Assembly (NCBI GenBank): GCA_015501605.1
Contig: JADNRZ010000004.1
Location: 1,364,001-1,428,000, forward strand
Direction of reading: 5' to 3'
Origin: Panaeolus papilionaceus
Taxonomy: Eukaryota > Basidiomycota > Agaricomycetes > Agaricales
DNA length: 64,000 bases
Shown here: one piece after another, positions 21,349 to 34,894 of the stretch
Position numbering within the stretch: position 1 is the first letter of the stretch
How the letters are laid out: each line of letters begins with the position of its first letter
Program-made: the position numbers and the translations under genes
The notes under the pieces: generated by a model
What the model saw: only the letters and a program-made list of their open reading frames with translations
What the model was told of the DNA's origin: nothing
Database searches by the model: none

Positions 21349-24300
21349 ATGGTTCAAGTAGGCCCCAGCGTTAAAGCTGCTGGCTCGAAATCTGCCGTTT
21401 CAAAGGTTTATGATAGCATCGCTGCCTTCAATGTGGAGAGCTTGTTTGTTCGCAAGCGCCCTGCAGGTCCTCCGAGGACGATCTATGTGAACGAAGCGCT
21501 CCCCACAGACTACTTTAATAAGGGCAAAGTCAAAAAGGAACACGTTTACACTTCCAACCAGGTCATTACCTCGAAGTACAATCTAATCACGTTCCTTCCA
21601 CGGAACCTACTCGAACAATTTCGACGGGTAGCCAATATGTATGTAAAATTCAATCTAATAAGCTTTTGTGCGTGGTGTTCAATTAACTATTCCGCCAGCT
21701 TCTTCCTCGGTATCGCCATTCTTCAGTTCTTCCCAAAGTTTTCGACCATCGCTCCTGGTGCTGTTATCCTCCCATTAATCGTCATCTTGGCCGTGACCGC
21801 CCTCAAAGATGGTTATGAAGATTTTAGAAGACATCAGTCCGATAATAAAGTCAATTTCACCAAAATTCAGATCCTTGATGGAGGAAATTGGGCAAATCAA
21901 AACGCTAACCAGGGCAAAAGCAAGACCGTTCTGCAGAGACTGATGCCTGAACGCAAACCAACGACAAACGATACGAAGGATGACGAGGAAATGGGGCAGA
22001 ATAGGTCTGTAAGCAACGGCGATGCACCTAGGAGTGAGAAGCCATATTGGAGGAATGCCTTTTGGGAAGACGTTAAAGTTGGGGATTTTGTCAAAATTCT
22101 GGAGAACGAGCCCATCCCTGCCGACATCCTCATCTGCTCAACTTCTGAAGAAGAAAACGTTGCCTTCGTGGAAACCAAGAATTTGGACGGAGAAACCAAC
22201 CTCAAGTCTCGACACGGTGTGCCAGCCCTTACACACCTACGTACTGCACAGGATTGCGCCGACCCTCAGAACCACTTCATAGTCCGTTGCGATCGGCCAG
22301 ACACAGATATGTATCGATTAAACGGCAACGTTACCTTTGATGACTCGACCTCGCCCGTGGATTTGTCTATGACATTGTTACGCGGTACCGTTTTGAAGAA
22401 TACTCGCTGGGTGATTGGCGTTGTATTGTTCACAGGCTTGGACTCGAAGATTGTAATGAATGCCGGAGGAACCCCTAGTAAGCGCAGTAAAGTGGAGAGG
22501 CAAATGAATCCGCAAGTGTAAGCCAGCTCACTGTTCTTCATGCTTCATGACTGACGCGGTACTTTTTCTTAGATTCACGAACTTGATTATCCTGGGAATA
22601 ATGGCCACAGCATGCGGTGTTGCCGATTCGCTGCTTGAGCAGCATTATTACCCAACTGGCGCTCTTTGGCTCTTCAACGATAATCAGTCTGACGACAATC
22701 CAAAGATAAACGGGGTAGTAACATGGGCATTTTCACTGTTGACGTAAGAATTATTAAAAAAGCCGTTCTCTAAATTTCTATGCTGACACACTTCACTTAG
22801 ATTCCAGATCATCGTTCCAATTTCTTTATACATTTCCATCGAATTTGTCAAGACGTGTCAGGCTGCATTCATTTACTTCGACTACGACATTTACTATGCC
22901 AAGACAAAGCAGGCTACACTCCCTCGCAGTTGGAACTTGTCAGATGATCTTGGGCAAATCGAGTACATTTTCTCTGACAAAACAGGCACACTAACCCAGG
23001 TATGCTTTTCTATCTTCCATAAAAGCTTCGGTGTTGATTTTAGTGCCCAAGAATTTGATGGTTTTCCGTATGTGCTCTGTAGCAGGCCGAGCGTACAGAG
23101 GAGTCCAAGACGAGGCAGACGCCGTATCTGACAAAATTAAATCGCTACCATCGTTGACGCAAGCACCCATCAGCGCACCGGTGCCCGTGAACCTATGGGA
23201 GGCCACTGAAGCGGAAAGCAGCCGAAATCAAAGCCAAGATAGTTCCGCCACGTTAACCACCGAGACAAACTACTTCAAGGACGCCGCACTGACGCGCGAT
23301 ATTCAGGCAGCAATGGAACGCTTCAGTATCGACATTGGAAGCCAAGAACATACTCTTTACATGTTCTTCCTCGTTCTTTCTTTGTGCCATACAGTCCTCA
23401 CTGGTAAAAACTCCCAAACCGGCGACATTGAGTACAAAGCACAATCCCCCGACGAAGCTGCGTTGGTTCAAGCTGCTGCAGATATAGGCTTTGTGTTTTT
23501 GGGCAAGGACAAGGAGGTCCTATCTCTTCGTGTACCTGGATCGAAAGACATCCAGCAATACGAACTTCTCGACATTCTAGAGTTCACCAGTGCGAGAAAG
23601 AGGATGAGCGTTGTTCTGAGGAAACTCGGAGACGGAAACGGTGGCCTCCTTTTGCTCAGCAAAGGCGCAGACAACGTCATATTTGAACGCCTCCTGCCTG
23701 GAGACGAGGACCTCAAGGAGGAAACGGAGAATCATTTGGGCGAGTTTGCCAACACCGGCCTGAGAACGTTGACCCTGGCCTACCGAGACATCCCAGGTAA
23801 GTCATACCCCTCATTGCCCTTCGTACTCATTTCTAAGATAAAAACGCAGAAACGGAGTACCGTTCCTGGAGTCGTCGTTACCAGGAGGCTATCGTGGCGA
23901 TGGAGAGGCGCGAAGAACAGGTCGAGGAGGTATCCAATGAGCTAGAGCAGAACCTTCATTTGCTAGGAGCCACCGCTATTGAGGATCGGCTACAGGATGG
24001 TGTCCCAGAAGCTATTGCCGACCTCAAAAAGGCCGGTATCAAAGTGTGGGTCGCAACAGGAGACAAGCTGGAGACTGCCATTGCCATTGGCCGCAGTACA
24101 AATCTGATCAGCTCTGATTCCAACATTCTCATCGTCCGTAAAGGCTCCATTCCTATTCAGGAGCAGATGCAAAACGCCTTGGATCAATTCTTCTCTGAAG
24201 AGGGTCTGCAGTTAAGCGAAAAACAGCCACCGGTCGATGAAAATCAGTTCATTCCTCTCAAACGATTCAACACTGGCGTTACCTCCATCGTGGGAGAACA

Positions 24301-26238
24301 CAATGGTGAACGACCTGGCGGATTTGTTTTGGTTGTCGATGGTGCTGCTCTCCTGGATGCCTTTGCAGACGAAGAAAATAAAGCCATTCTTCTTCGATTG
24401 GCTATCCTTTGTGAAGGTGTCATCTGCTGTCGTGTATCTCCTCTGCAGAAAGCACTGGTTGTGCGACTTGTCAAAGATGGTCTTGGTGCAATGACACTCG
24501 CTATTGGAGATGGGGCCAACGATGTCAGCATGATCCAGGTAAGTGATCATTTTGTTTGCCTGCCTGCAAAACATTGACAATTGTATTTAGGCTGCAGATG
24601 TCGGAATCGGTATCTCTGGAGAGGAAGGCCTTCAAGCTGTGAACTCTTCGGACTATGCTATCGCTCAGGTATATCTTACACACCTTTATTCTTATCACTA
24701 TTCTGACAAGTATAACTAGTTCCGTTTCCTCAAGAAGCTGCTTTTGGTCCATGGTCATTGGTCGTACGCAAGAAACGGAGTCATGTTAGTGTTTTTAATG
24801 AGACCTTTTTTATATGAGAGGTTGACATTGCAGACAGGATTCTTAATTTCTTTTATAAAAACATCGTGCCCATTGGTATTCTGTGGTGGTTCCAGATCTA
24901 TTCTGCATGGAGTGGATACTAGTTCGTCCCTTTTCTTTCACGTTTCACCAATTGTGTGTCTAACCATGACATTTAGCGTTTTCGACTACATCTATATTTT
25001 ATTCTGGAATTCCCTGTGGACAATCGCGCCTGTAATTGGCATCGGTCTCTTTGATCGTTTCCTAGGTAGTTCCATTCACTTGATATATCATGTTCAAGGA
25101 GACTGTGCTGATGATTCCTCAGATTCTCATGTTCTAATGGCCGTACCTGAACTGTACCGATACGGTCGTGAAGGCACTTGGTTTAGCATGAGATTGTTTA
25201 CATTGTACATGTTAGAGGCAGTCTATCAGGTATTATCTTTGTTCGTCATCTCTGGTTAGCAATGTGCTGATGAACATGTTCACAGTCTGCTATCATCTTT
25301 TTCTTCATATTCTATACCTACGACTCCACCACATCTAGAAAGGATGGATACGACATCTATCAGTACGAATTTTCAACGGTATGCTTTGTGTGTCTCCTCT
25401 GTGGACTATACCTGACATTTCCTACTAGACGATGGCTCTTGCCGGCGTCCTCGTGGCTAACATGTTCACCGGTTTCACTGCCACTGCCTGGACATATTGG
25501 CTGCTATTTGCGGTCACCATCGGCATCATCGTTCAATGGGTCTTCACCATTATCTATTCCCTCATCTCCCCAGGCTACGCTGTGACCCGGCTATTCGGAA
25601 ACGACACCTTCCTCTTCACCTCGGCCTACTTCTGGCTTTGTCTCCCACTCGTATTTTGTCTCTCCATGCTACCCCGCTACATGGTCAAGGCTTACAAGAT
25701 GTGCTACAACCCAGATGACCTTGAGACGTTCCAATACCTCCAGAGCAAATACCCAAACCAAGACCTATCCCGGTTCTCCCGTTCGAGCAAAGCACCTGCT
25801 CTAGGGGAGCTCCAGGAAATTCAGCAGCAGCGTTTAACCAGACAATCGACAACTCATTCAGGCATGGCCCGACCAGAGTCGAGGATAAGTCGGGTTAGCA
25901 CAGACGAAACTCGACATGCTGGTGTTCGTGCACCTGCATCCAGGCCGTCGTTGGATGTCAGGTCAGCGAGTAGAATGGATATGTCAACTGGTCTATACTC
26001 TACCGACCGTGGTTTTGATTTTGCCACAGAGGAGGGAGGGGTAATGATGCGTAGGGTCCAGACGAACCTGTCGGAAAGACGCATGCAGCTCCAGGTAGAA
26101 GAAGCAACGGGCCGACGTCGTCCTTCTGGTTCGAGCAAAGGAAAAGAAACGCTGGCAGGGTTGCTCTCCCTGAGAAAGAGTTTCTTGAAAAAGAAAACCT
26201 CAAATATTCAAGACCAGACAACTTCAAGTTCAAGTTGA
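21349..26238 (+). CDS. P4-ATPase phospholipid flippase, Dnf1/Dnf2 type
   Basis: Long multi-exon gene, roughly 1,400 residues; start at ATG 21349 (MVQVGPSVKAAG), although the frame is open further left. The N-terminal block FVRKRPAGPPRTIYVNEALP resembles Dnf1/ATP10-type flippases. NLDGETNLKSR is the P4 actuator motif (DGET). TM4 has QIIVPISLYISIEFVKTCQA with the P4 PISL in place of the cation-pump PEGL. The phosphorylation site IFSDKTGTLTQ has its Asp codon at 22976-22978. The nucleotide domain has FTSARKRMSVVLRKL and SKGADN, and the hinge is GDGANDVSMIQ. After the membrane helices, a Ser/Arg-rich cytosolic tail (from about 25750) ends IQDQTTSSSS. Such pumps move phospholipids to the cytosolic leaflet at plasma membrane and Golgi/endosome, normally with a Cdc50-family partner, not present here. 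Confidence 0.92.
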
Positions 26239-26645
26239 TACGACCCATCACGAGTGTACAAATTGTATTAGTACCACAACCTGCACAAGACCAACTATGC
26301 ATGCTATTTATATCCATGGGACACTTTCATTTGCCACATTATAATTACTGCGCATCTGGATTATTAATGTAATGATGTAGTATTGAATTTAACTTATTTC
26401 CATCCCAAAAATCATCAAAGTCGTTGAAAAAAAAAAAAAGATGTTGAAAACGCAGACCAACACATTCGCGGTGCTTTGAAATCAGATTGAGCGGTTTACG
26501 AGGAACCAACCTCTGGCCAACCTGACCTGACCTCATAGTGTGTGGCTCATTCATCACAAAATCTGCCTGTCTTCAGGCTCTTATTTAAATGAGATAATAC
26601 ATTGACACCCAGGATATAAAAGAAGAGAATATAGATAAATTGTAA
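26239..26645. other. Convergent 3' intergenic region
   Basis: Between the 3' ends of the rightward flippase and leftward SAPS genes. AT-rich with a run of 13 A at about 26427-26439; no gene seen. Both transcripts presumably terminate here. Confidence 0.5.
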
Positions 26646-29600
26646 CTACTTGGAAACACGGGCATTATTGCCATCTACACCATTGCTGTCGGCGGTGATA
26701 TCCATGTGTGGATCTGGTTCTTTGGGAGACGATTCAGAAGTACTGCTGGTACCATTGGGCACACCAAATTCATCAATGCCAGCAGAGTTTCCACCCAGAG
26801 AAGCAAAAGTCCAACTTCCAGATGTGGGAGGTGTTGAATCTCCGTCCTCAGCACTCTGGAAGTCGCCGAAGTCACCAAATGATTCAAAGGACCCGTCGTC
26901 GTCGGAGAAGGATGCAGACGAGAAGTTAAATCCACCTGGAGGATTGGAGGTAGCAGAATCTGAGAATGGACCAAACCCGTCCTGAAGGCATAGGTATCAG
27001 TCATCATATAATAGAAACGAATGAAAAACTGCGCACATCGTCGTGCGGGCTGAATGGATCTTCTGACATGGCTATCGAAGTGGACCCTGTAGGATCAAAT
27101 GCATCCTACATAGAAACGATTAGCAATGAGATGTTTCGAAAATGTCGAGTAGCTACCTCAAAGCCACCAGAACCCAGTGGCTGGCGGTTGCCAAATGTTC
27201 TTGACGATGCAGTTGTACCGGACAATCCAAATGTCGACTGTGACAACCACCCTTCATCATCATCGTCATCATCTCCGAACTGGTCAGTGTTCATGTCCTG
27301 AGACAAATAGCGGGCAAACTAGTCAAATGTATCAAACAAGGCCCTGGCTGGCATAGAGAAATCTTTCTTACATGAGGTGGTCTCCCGCTGGATATGTTGT
27401 CTTCATCATCGTCTTCGTCCATAGGTGGAGGGCCAAAGTCAGCCGTTTGCGTCACACTACTGCTCTGGCTGCTGGTCCGCTTGAATTCTCCCTTGACGCT
27501 AGTAGCTGTGGTGCTGTTGCCCCCGGCGGTTGTTTTCGTGTCGCTTGACAATTCATCTTCGTCCACCTTCCACTGCGTAACGCTCTTCGTGAATCCTGAT
27601 TTCACAACGGGCTTTCCACCACCAAGCAATCTGCTGTCTTCCTGCTTGGTTTGATTGTACTTGCCAGTGACGTATTGATCCCATTCAGGTTCTGGTGCAT
27701 AGTGGATGATGTCAAGTCTCAAGTCAGGGGGGAATCTAGCCATGGCGGTAATGATGTCTTCGGAGATGAGCATGAGATGACCCATATAGCCAAGTCTGAC
27801 GCCCTTGGGTTTAGAGCTAAAAGCAATGAGTATAGCGGTCTGCTAAGACATGGTCAAGGGTCTTACCATGCTTCATCGTTCTGCTTTTGGCCTTCTACAA
27901 TACGATGAAGGATCTTTGCATCTCGGAACAGAGAGACTATCAATTCACGGTTTAGGCCTGCATCCACGCTACCAGTCATGACCTGGTGGATGATGTCATA
28001 AACAGCACTATGGAGGAAATTGTTCCAAGGGAATTGGAAGAAAAGATCCTAAAAGACAATCAGATAGGGGAAATACTGAGACCGGTCAAGCTTGCTTACA
28101 ATCATGGTGACTAGGACCTTCTCGTCCAAAAACCTTCGCTTGAGGATATCACCAACTGGCACTATGATCTCCTTCGGGATTTCAGCTGTCGCTCTCCTCC
28201 TCGATCTGGAGCTCCGTCTTGAAGAACGACCAGGAGGGGAACGAGATGCAAATCTGGAAACTTCGGATCTTGGACTAGGGCTGGGTGGGTTAGAGCCATT
28301 GGTGTTGGTGGGTGTTCCCTCTTGAGAAGGTGTTGTCAAAGACGATTCCGGCGATATATCCGTGGAGATAGGGGCAGGTAGCGATTTGGCGATAGGAATG
28401 GGTGAAAGTGGCTCGTCGTACATGGCAATTTCCTCCATAGCGTCATCATCTGAACTACCAGGTTCATTGTCGGAACTCATGTCGTCGTCCGAATCCAGGG
28501 AAGGGGAGTCGTCGGAAGTATTGTTCCGAACAGGTAACTCAAGGGCGGGTTCAATTTCGTCTTGAGCGTCATCCATGGCGTCCGCGTCTTCATTAGAGCT
28601 ATTTAGTGCAATGACCTGGGCCAGCTCCTCTAAACCTGACAGCCCTCCTTGCAGCTTGCCGTTGATATCGTACATGTGAGCGAAGGCTGGGGTCCGGTTA
28701 AGGAGGGACATATTGGAGCAATGCAGCAATTCGGCGTAGAGTTCCACTATGCGATAACGTTCCAGCGTGAATGGGGTCACAGTTCCAAGCGTTGTATTCA
28801 GCGGGCCCTCCTGCATGATATGTTGATAAGAACCTTTGGCAGCGCATACGAAAGACATACCAATGATCGTGGATTCTCCAAATACTTTTGGAACAGTGAG
28901 AGCCGTGAAGATAGCACATCCAATACGGGACCCAAGTGAACAACACCCATACGGTTGACCATCTCGCCCATCACCTGTTCTAATGAAGCCCTGACATCTT
29001 CTCCAGCAAGATGGGATTGCTGCTGCACATGAATGAGGCGATTCCGTAGTGTGTGGAAAAGGTATGGCTCGAAATAATCTGAATTGTTCTTGCGAATAAG
29101 TTCGATGACGATGACGATAGATTGTACGACGCTGGAGCACAGTGATTCAAAGGTCGGTGTGGCTAAAGTTCCGTCCTCTGACATGGTGTCTTGCTCATCA
29201 GTATCTGGGTAGGACTCTGGAGAAAAATCGACAAGCATGTAGTCAGCTAGCTTTTGAATGTTTTCTTTGAGCGCCAACTGTCGTGCAAAAATGTTGGAAG
29301 CTAAGCCATTCTGCAACCCCTCCGTAATCCCTGCACCTGGCGATGGGGTGGCCATTGAAATGATGTTCTTAATGAGGTCTGTTACGACTGAGTGAACTGA
29401 AGGCGTGTGGTTTGGGGAAAGTAGGGCTATTAGTCGCCCCATGAAGCCTTCTGACGACAGCCACTATACACCGCCCATCAAGTGAGTCCCTAAGCAATGT
29501 AATTTGGGCAATGCGTACCTCCAAGACATTGCAGTTGGGTATTGATTCGTCTAGTTGGATTATGCGACTCAGTAGGTCGACGAATGAGGGGGTTTCTATA

Positions 29601-30271
29601 TGTTGGACAATCCTCTCCACCAGGTTAGGCTGTGACTGCATAAAGGCGAGCATCTAAAAACGTGGTAGTAAGACGACATCAACGAAAGAAATGGGCATTG
29701 CAAAGCACCTCTGATGGTTTTTTGCTCAAAAATGTTGAATTAATCTTGACAAAGTGTGTGGCCATCGTCATTTGTGTCTTCATGTCATCAGCAGAACGCT
29801 CTAGGACAGTCTCCCAGAATGGCACTAATAGCTGTTGCTGTTCCCTTACACATGTCTCTACGATGGACCATATGTCGCTACATAGTACTTCTGTTGCAAT
29901 GTAAGGATATCTTTTTGAGGTTGAAACCGGTGAGATGATGGGGACTAAATCTCCACGCAACGAGTATAATGATAATCGGGCTAAAAGCACTCACTTGAAC
30001 CTCCCCTTTTCTTCACTCTCCACTTGACCTGTCACATAGCCCAACAACTTCTGGAGGACGTCTACGCGCTCAAAGTAGCTGATGAGTCGGTTATTTTGAG
30101 CTTTGCATTCTTGAAGAAGGTCGTCTTCATCTAAGATGGCCTCCAGTGCGACGCCCTCCTTATCAAGCAAACTGTCGATTGCCGATCCATTGTGGAACCC
30201 GAATCTGACCGCACGAACTGAGAATTAGAAACGTTCCGAGGAGGGTTGGTTGCAGACTACCTCCAAAACAT
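26646..30271 (-). CDS. SIT4-phosphatase-associated protein (SAPS family)
   Basis: Leftward multi-exon gene. Exon 1 is only 11 nt (ATGTTTTGGAG, 30271-30261); it joins across an intron to give MFWRFGFHNGSAIDSLLDKE, the signature start of SAPS proteins. Further conserved parts: LISYFERVDVLQKLLGYVTG, YPYIATEVLCSDIWSIVETC, VERIVQHIETPSFVDLLSRI and VHSVVTDLIKNIISMA. These helical repeats bind PP6-type (Sit4) phosphatase. Yeast Sap155/185/190 and fission yeast Ekc1 direct Sit4 in G1 progression and nutrient signalling. The C-terminal third is acidic and Ser-rich (SLDSDDDMSSDNEPGSSDDD) with Arg/Ser stretches, and the end is Phe/Gly/Asp-rich (SFESFGDFGDFQSAEDGD) before the stop at 26646-26648. The family match at the start leaves little doubt about the start codon. 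Confidence 0.9.
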
Positions 30272-30758
30272 GGGGTCTCGGTATTCCTTGATATAATATG
30301 GTTACCGAGTGAGTAAAAGTGTGCACAAAGTCAAGAAGCAAGGGCTGCAGTCAGCCGTTTGTCACGGTCCACCTGGCCCTGGAGCGGATCTCTCACAACA
30401 ATAGTCGACAAATACTTTGGTGTTCGTCAATGTCCAACGTGTCGCTTGCTCTTTACACAGCTGTCGTGGTTTCAAATGATGAGATCAATGTTTAATGTAT
30501 TGTTCTGCTTTGCTCGAACTGCCATCATTTTGCGTGCAATGTCGGGCGCTTTAGTTAGTACTGGGGAAGAGTGCCTTGTCTCCAATCAGGGCTTATCTGG
30601 TCACGACTAAGTTCCTAATTGATGCAAAAAAAAAGTAGAAACAACTACTTTATTAAACTACGAAAGCTAGGTATAAATGATAAATAGTACAGTCCGATAG
30701 ATGAAATTATTCCCAAGGTGAAAAATGGATGGACATTATGAAAGCACCGAGTTCAGGC
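30272..30758. other. Intergenic between two leftward genes
   Basis: Promoter side of the SAPS gene and 3' side of the AP-2 mu gene. AT-rich with short A runs (30625-30637). No gene is supported. Confidence 0.45.
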
Positions 30759-32576
30759 TTAAAACTAACAATATAGTCAGGCACCGTTATAAAGCAGATG
30801 CAAAAAAAAAAGAAGTTGCTCACTCGAACTTGGTATGTACCACTCGCCTTGGTGAGATATCTCACCCATTTGATGCTCTGATAATTGCTCTTCTCAAATA
30901 CTTTGAGGAATCTCACGATCAAGCCAGATGCCGTGAACATTAGCACCTGGAAATCACAGTCAATGGGTGGTCTGGCCCAAACTTGACGCGTTGTCGTGCT
31001 TGTCAAAGCTGCTGTAGCAGTCAATGTGCACTCTTGGCCGCCCTGCAATCTCGAAATTCTGTATAAAGATTAGATGAATACTGCAAGATTCCGATAAGTA
31101 TATGTACTTACTTCCAGACAATTACGTTTTCAGCTGGAGAGTATTTAGCTTTGCCCATTGCAACCTTGCACTCGGCCGAGGTGGCGTTGAGTGGTGTTGG
31201 AATCCTCAAAACAACGTCTGTTGCAGAAAGTTTATTTCCGAAATTTGTCTTGACGGTGATGGTATACTGGACTTGACTTGTACCAACTTCGGTGACCGAG
31301 GGGATAATGCGAAGAGGAAGTTTGACGTTCGAAGTTGAGCGATATCTAGGGGGGAAACAAATTAGAATGGGATGCAGGAGAATTTATGGATGATGGAGCT
31401 ACCTCATCAACTCAAATTCACCGTCAGGGGGGATGAAGCTAATGGTCCGGGTCGCGTCAAAGTCTGTCAACCTGACGCATTGGTGGAATCGACAGTCATC
31501 CAACTCAACCGCGTCTGTTGTTCCCTTTTCGTTTCGGTCTATGACAAGTTTATCATTGAGACCAAATTTACATTCAGGGGTTCCTGAGAGATATGCTCTC
31601 ATTTGAATGTGACCATCGACATCAGCTCGTAGAACGTTGCCTGCGGGCGATCAACATGGGTTGACTGAGAAAGCGAAGACGACACACACCCTTGGCACTC
31701 ATGCTGAGATTTACTGTCTCGATAACGTCGACAAACGCTTCGTTTTTCTTGTACTTGACATCTGCTCGTCTCCAGCTAATCGCACCAGTGGCCTGGGTTG
31801 TGATCTTCGAAGACTCCTCCTAAACATCGATGTCAGAGTGGAAAATAAACCCAGGAAAATCAGATTACGGCGTACCGCAGCGATGGACGTGGAGACAATG
31901 CTCTCTGTTGTGATATATGATTTCAAAGTATCAATTTCGCTGTTTTGAGGATATCCAAAGTCATTGATTTCTGTGGTGCAGGATTAGCGATCTCGCGGAT
32001 GTGGTTTAGGGGCATTGGTACCATCAATGAGCTCGTATATCACCACAAAGTTATTTTTCACTGCTTCTTCATCTATCTTGCCAAAGTAGGCCTTGCAAAT
32101 GTTGATAAAACGGTAACAGTATTCGAAGACGAGGGCGGCGTTAGCATTAGTCCTAATATAAGGTTAGGCAACGTCTTGACGCAGTTATGAGTAAACGGGT
32201 TACTTCGTGATCGCCACAACGTAGAGATTATTAACTCGAACGTGAAAGAAGCTTGTTGAGCCTAATGTGATGATTGGAGAGCGGACATCGCTGTTAGAAA
32301 CGACCTGTATCCGAAACACGTCGGCGATGGAACGTCTAAAAGGTAGGTCGCGTCATGGGTCAACTGATATATATCCTGCAAGAAATGAGCCACACTTGAA
32401 ATCAGGTCGATATAATCTCGATATTAGCACCTACAGGTGTACGTTCATCAGTATCCGCTGTGAAGGATCTGGGTAGATGACCAGACGCACCTCGCCCTTT
32501 TGGTTGAATATGAAAAACGCCTGAAGAATATTTAACATAAGACGACAAATTTACCCTTTAAACTTACTGATATCAT
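30759..32576 (-). CDS. AP-2 clathrin adaptor complex, mu subunit
   Basis: Leftward gene with about ten short introns; start ATG 32576. Joined exons read [40 protein letters not shown] and [16 protein letters not shown], the longin-like N-terminal domain. The linker has [14 protein letters not shown]; the mu-homology domain has [15 protein letters not shown] and [12 protein letters not shown]. The end reads [20 protein letters not shown] then [15 protein letters not shown]. The final Phe and stop lie in a 6-nt exon (30764-30759) after an intron with GTGAGC...TTAG ends; this restores the AP-2 mu terminus R-F, whereas read-through gives an unlikely 37-residue tail. The subunit recognises YxxPhi sorting signals and phosphoinositides during clathrin-mediated endocytosis at the plasma membrane. 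The F-K-V-F-E-K-S-N-Y wording favours AP-2 over AP-1. Confidence 0.9.
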
Positions 32577-33397
32577 GGGATATATTGCCCGCTATCGAGG
32601 GCAACGTTGATGATGCTAGAAAGTGTTGAACAAGAAGATAGATTTGTCCCAATTCCAGGGGAAGGTGATGAGATGACCTCAGGGTCTTGGCACATGACCA
32701 ACTGCATCACTTGCCTCTGAATGCAGCCGCTCTTTAGTTGAAGACCACCATCATCTCTGGATATGTTTCATTCTGGATTTTTCTTTATTTATTCTTTCGT
32801 GACGTCTTAGGCGCGACCACGAGACTTTTGAACATTGCAAATGGATTTTAATGGGCAAAGGTTCACATTCAAACCTTCAAACTTTGCAGCTTCAGCCAAA
32901 GTGGTTGTCATGACTAGAGTCTAGGAGGGCAACTTTGAAATCATAGAAAAATCAAGATCTATGTCTCCGTCGTAGAAAAGGTTCTGATTCAATCATTGTT
33001 TTATAGAAAGCGACAAAAATATGCTGTCTGCCTTTTATCTTCACTCGTGACGCCGAAAAATATACTCGACCCCGTCTGACGCTGCGCAGTGGCCCGCCCT
33101 AGCCAGCTGTTTTTTGTGTCTTCCAGAAGTCCTGGTCATGTTGGACAAGAGTGTCGTCAGATGTTCGTATATCTTTCACTTTTTTCTCAAGGCACACTTC
33201 TGATCTAATAATATAAGATTACTGCTGGATGCTTCTCTATGATTGTTGTGTAGCTTCAGATATAAATGCTTCTACTTTTTCTCAGTTACGCAAAGAAAAC
33301 GGGTATTAATCGGACAGTAAAGGCGTTTATAAGTGATACCGCCAGCCGATATTAAACAACCACATCTACTTCACTTTAACTAACAACCAGCTTCATC
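32577..33397. other. Divergent promoter region (AP-2 mu / esterase)
   Basis: 821 bp between divergent genes. A TATAAAT-like box lies near 33260, about 135 bp before the esterase start. No ORF worth reporting. Confidence 0.4.
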
Positions 33398-34894
33398 ATG
33401 GTTCGTTCTCTTAGCTTGTCTATGTTGTTACTCGTCGGATCTTCCGTGGCCTCGCAACTGCTGTGGAAAGACACCAAATTTCTGATCACCTTTGGTGATT
33501 CATACACAACAACAGGTCGGATAGTTCAGCCTAAGCTTGATTTTTTTAATGACACCCAGATCTTAGGATTCAATATCTCTGCAGGAGTTGACTCTCCGGT
33601 GCCAAATTTTGTAAGTTAGCCATTGGCTGGCATCGGATCCCCCGCTGACCACTCCTCAGACCTCTTCCAACGGTCCGAATTGGGTGCAACAGCTAGGTAA
33701 AATATTTCCATATTTTGTTGAACAATTTACTCAGGCTCCCTATCCATCGCAGGAACGACGTTTAACGTGGCTGGGACAAAGGTAGAAACGACGGATATTC
33801 TCGCCAGCTGCCCCATCCAACCAATCTTAGGTCTTCAATCTCGCATCTGGTGGAGCCACGATTGATGCCGCACTAGTACCACCTTTTCAGCCTACTGTAT
33901 TGTATGTCTATTGCAGCCTGAAATTTTTTCTTGGGCATGTCAAGTTTTATTAACGACATGTGTAGATCAGTGGTTGATCAAGTGACCCAGTTCAAACAAT
34001 TCCTTGCTTCGAAACCTCCTGGTGCACAGTGGTCAAGCAATAATACTCTCTTCGCCTTCTGGATAGGAATTAATGATGTGGTATGTTTTTACTATCTGGT
34101 ATTTCCGTCTACATCCAGTTCCCATTGGTTTAATCTGCCGTGCAGGGCCAGTCGTTTGGATGGGTATGTTTCATCTATATATGACAGATCTCCTTCCTGA
34201 GCCATTCTCTTGTCCAAAAGACGAACATCACCAGGCCAGCTTTCTATAATGTCCTGATGAACCGTCTCACGACCCAGGCATGTGTAGCTCCTACCCACTC
34301 CCAAGTCGAATTAATATGAGTGAACTGACGAGATCAACCAGTTGGACGAACTACACGATGAAGGGGCTCATTCGTTCGCATTTCTTACTGTCCCAGCCAT
34401 TGATCGTGCTCCCCTTTGGGCCCAGCAAGGACCCAAGGTAGCACAAACGATGAAGACCTTTGTTGCAGAATACAACACTCTCCTCAGAACCATGGCGACT
34501 AATTTCCAGGCAAAACACAAGGACTTGCAGCGTGTTACAGTCATAGACACACAGCCCATTTTTAACACACTTTTAAATAATGCACAAACACTAGGGTTCG
34601 TCAATGCGACCGGCTGGTGTGAAGCCTACCAAAACGGAACACCACAAATAGCATCAGAATCGCCTCCCTGCGCGCCTGTGTCAACGTATTTGTGAGTCTG
34701 AACATACATTCTTCAGATGAACTGATTGACAGGTGTTACGATTAACTGACTGGTTACTATATAGCTGGTTAAATTCTCTTCACCCGCTATTCACTGTCCA
34801 TACGTGCGTATTTTCATGTCCGGCATAAAATGACGTCTCAATGCATTCAAACAGGTCTGTTGCACAAGCCGTATCGGTCGCACTCAGTAATTAG
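33398..34894 (+). CDS. Secreted GDSL esterase, carbohydrate esterase family 16 type
   Basis: ATG 33398 opens a signal peptide (MVRSLSLSMLLLVGSSVASQ) followed at once by LLWKDTKFLITFGDSYTTTG; FGDSYT carries the nucleophile Ser (block I). Further exons give NGPNWVQQLG, FNLASGGATID and FAFWIGINDVGQSFGW (block III G-x-N-D). DELHDEGAHSFAFLTVPAID follows a 64-bp intron that seems to use a GC donor (CAG/gcatgt). The last exons read PVSTYFWLNSLHPLFTVHT with the catalytic-type His (block V), then SVAQAVSVALSN and stop at 34892-34894. CE16 enzymes remove acetyl groups from xylan- and glucomannan-derived oligosaccharides outside the cell. Several Asn-x-Ser/Thr sites fit secretion. Acetylesterase activity is inferred from family resemblance only. 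Confidence 0.82.
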
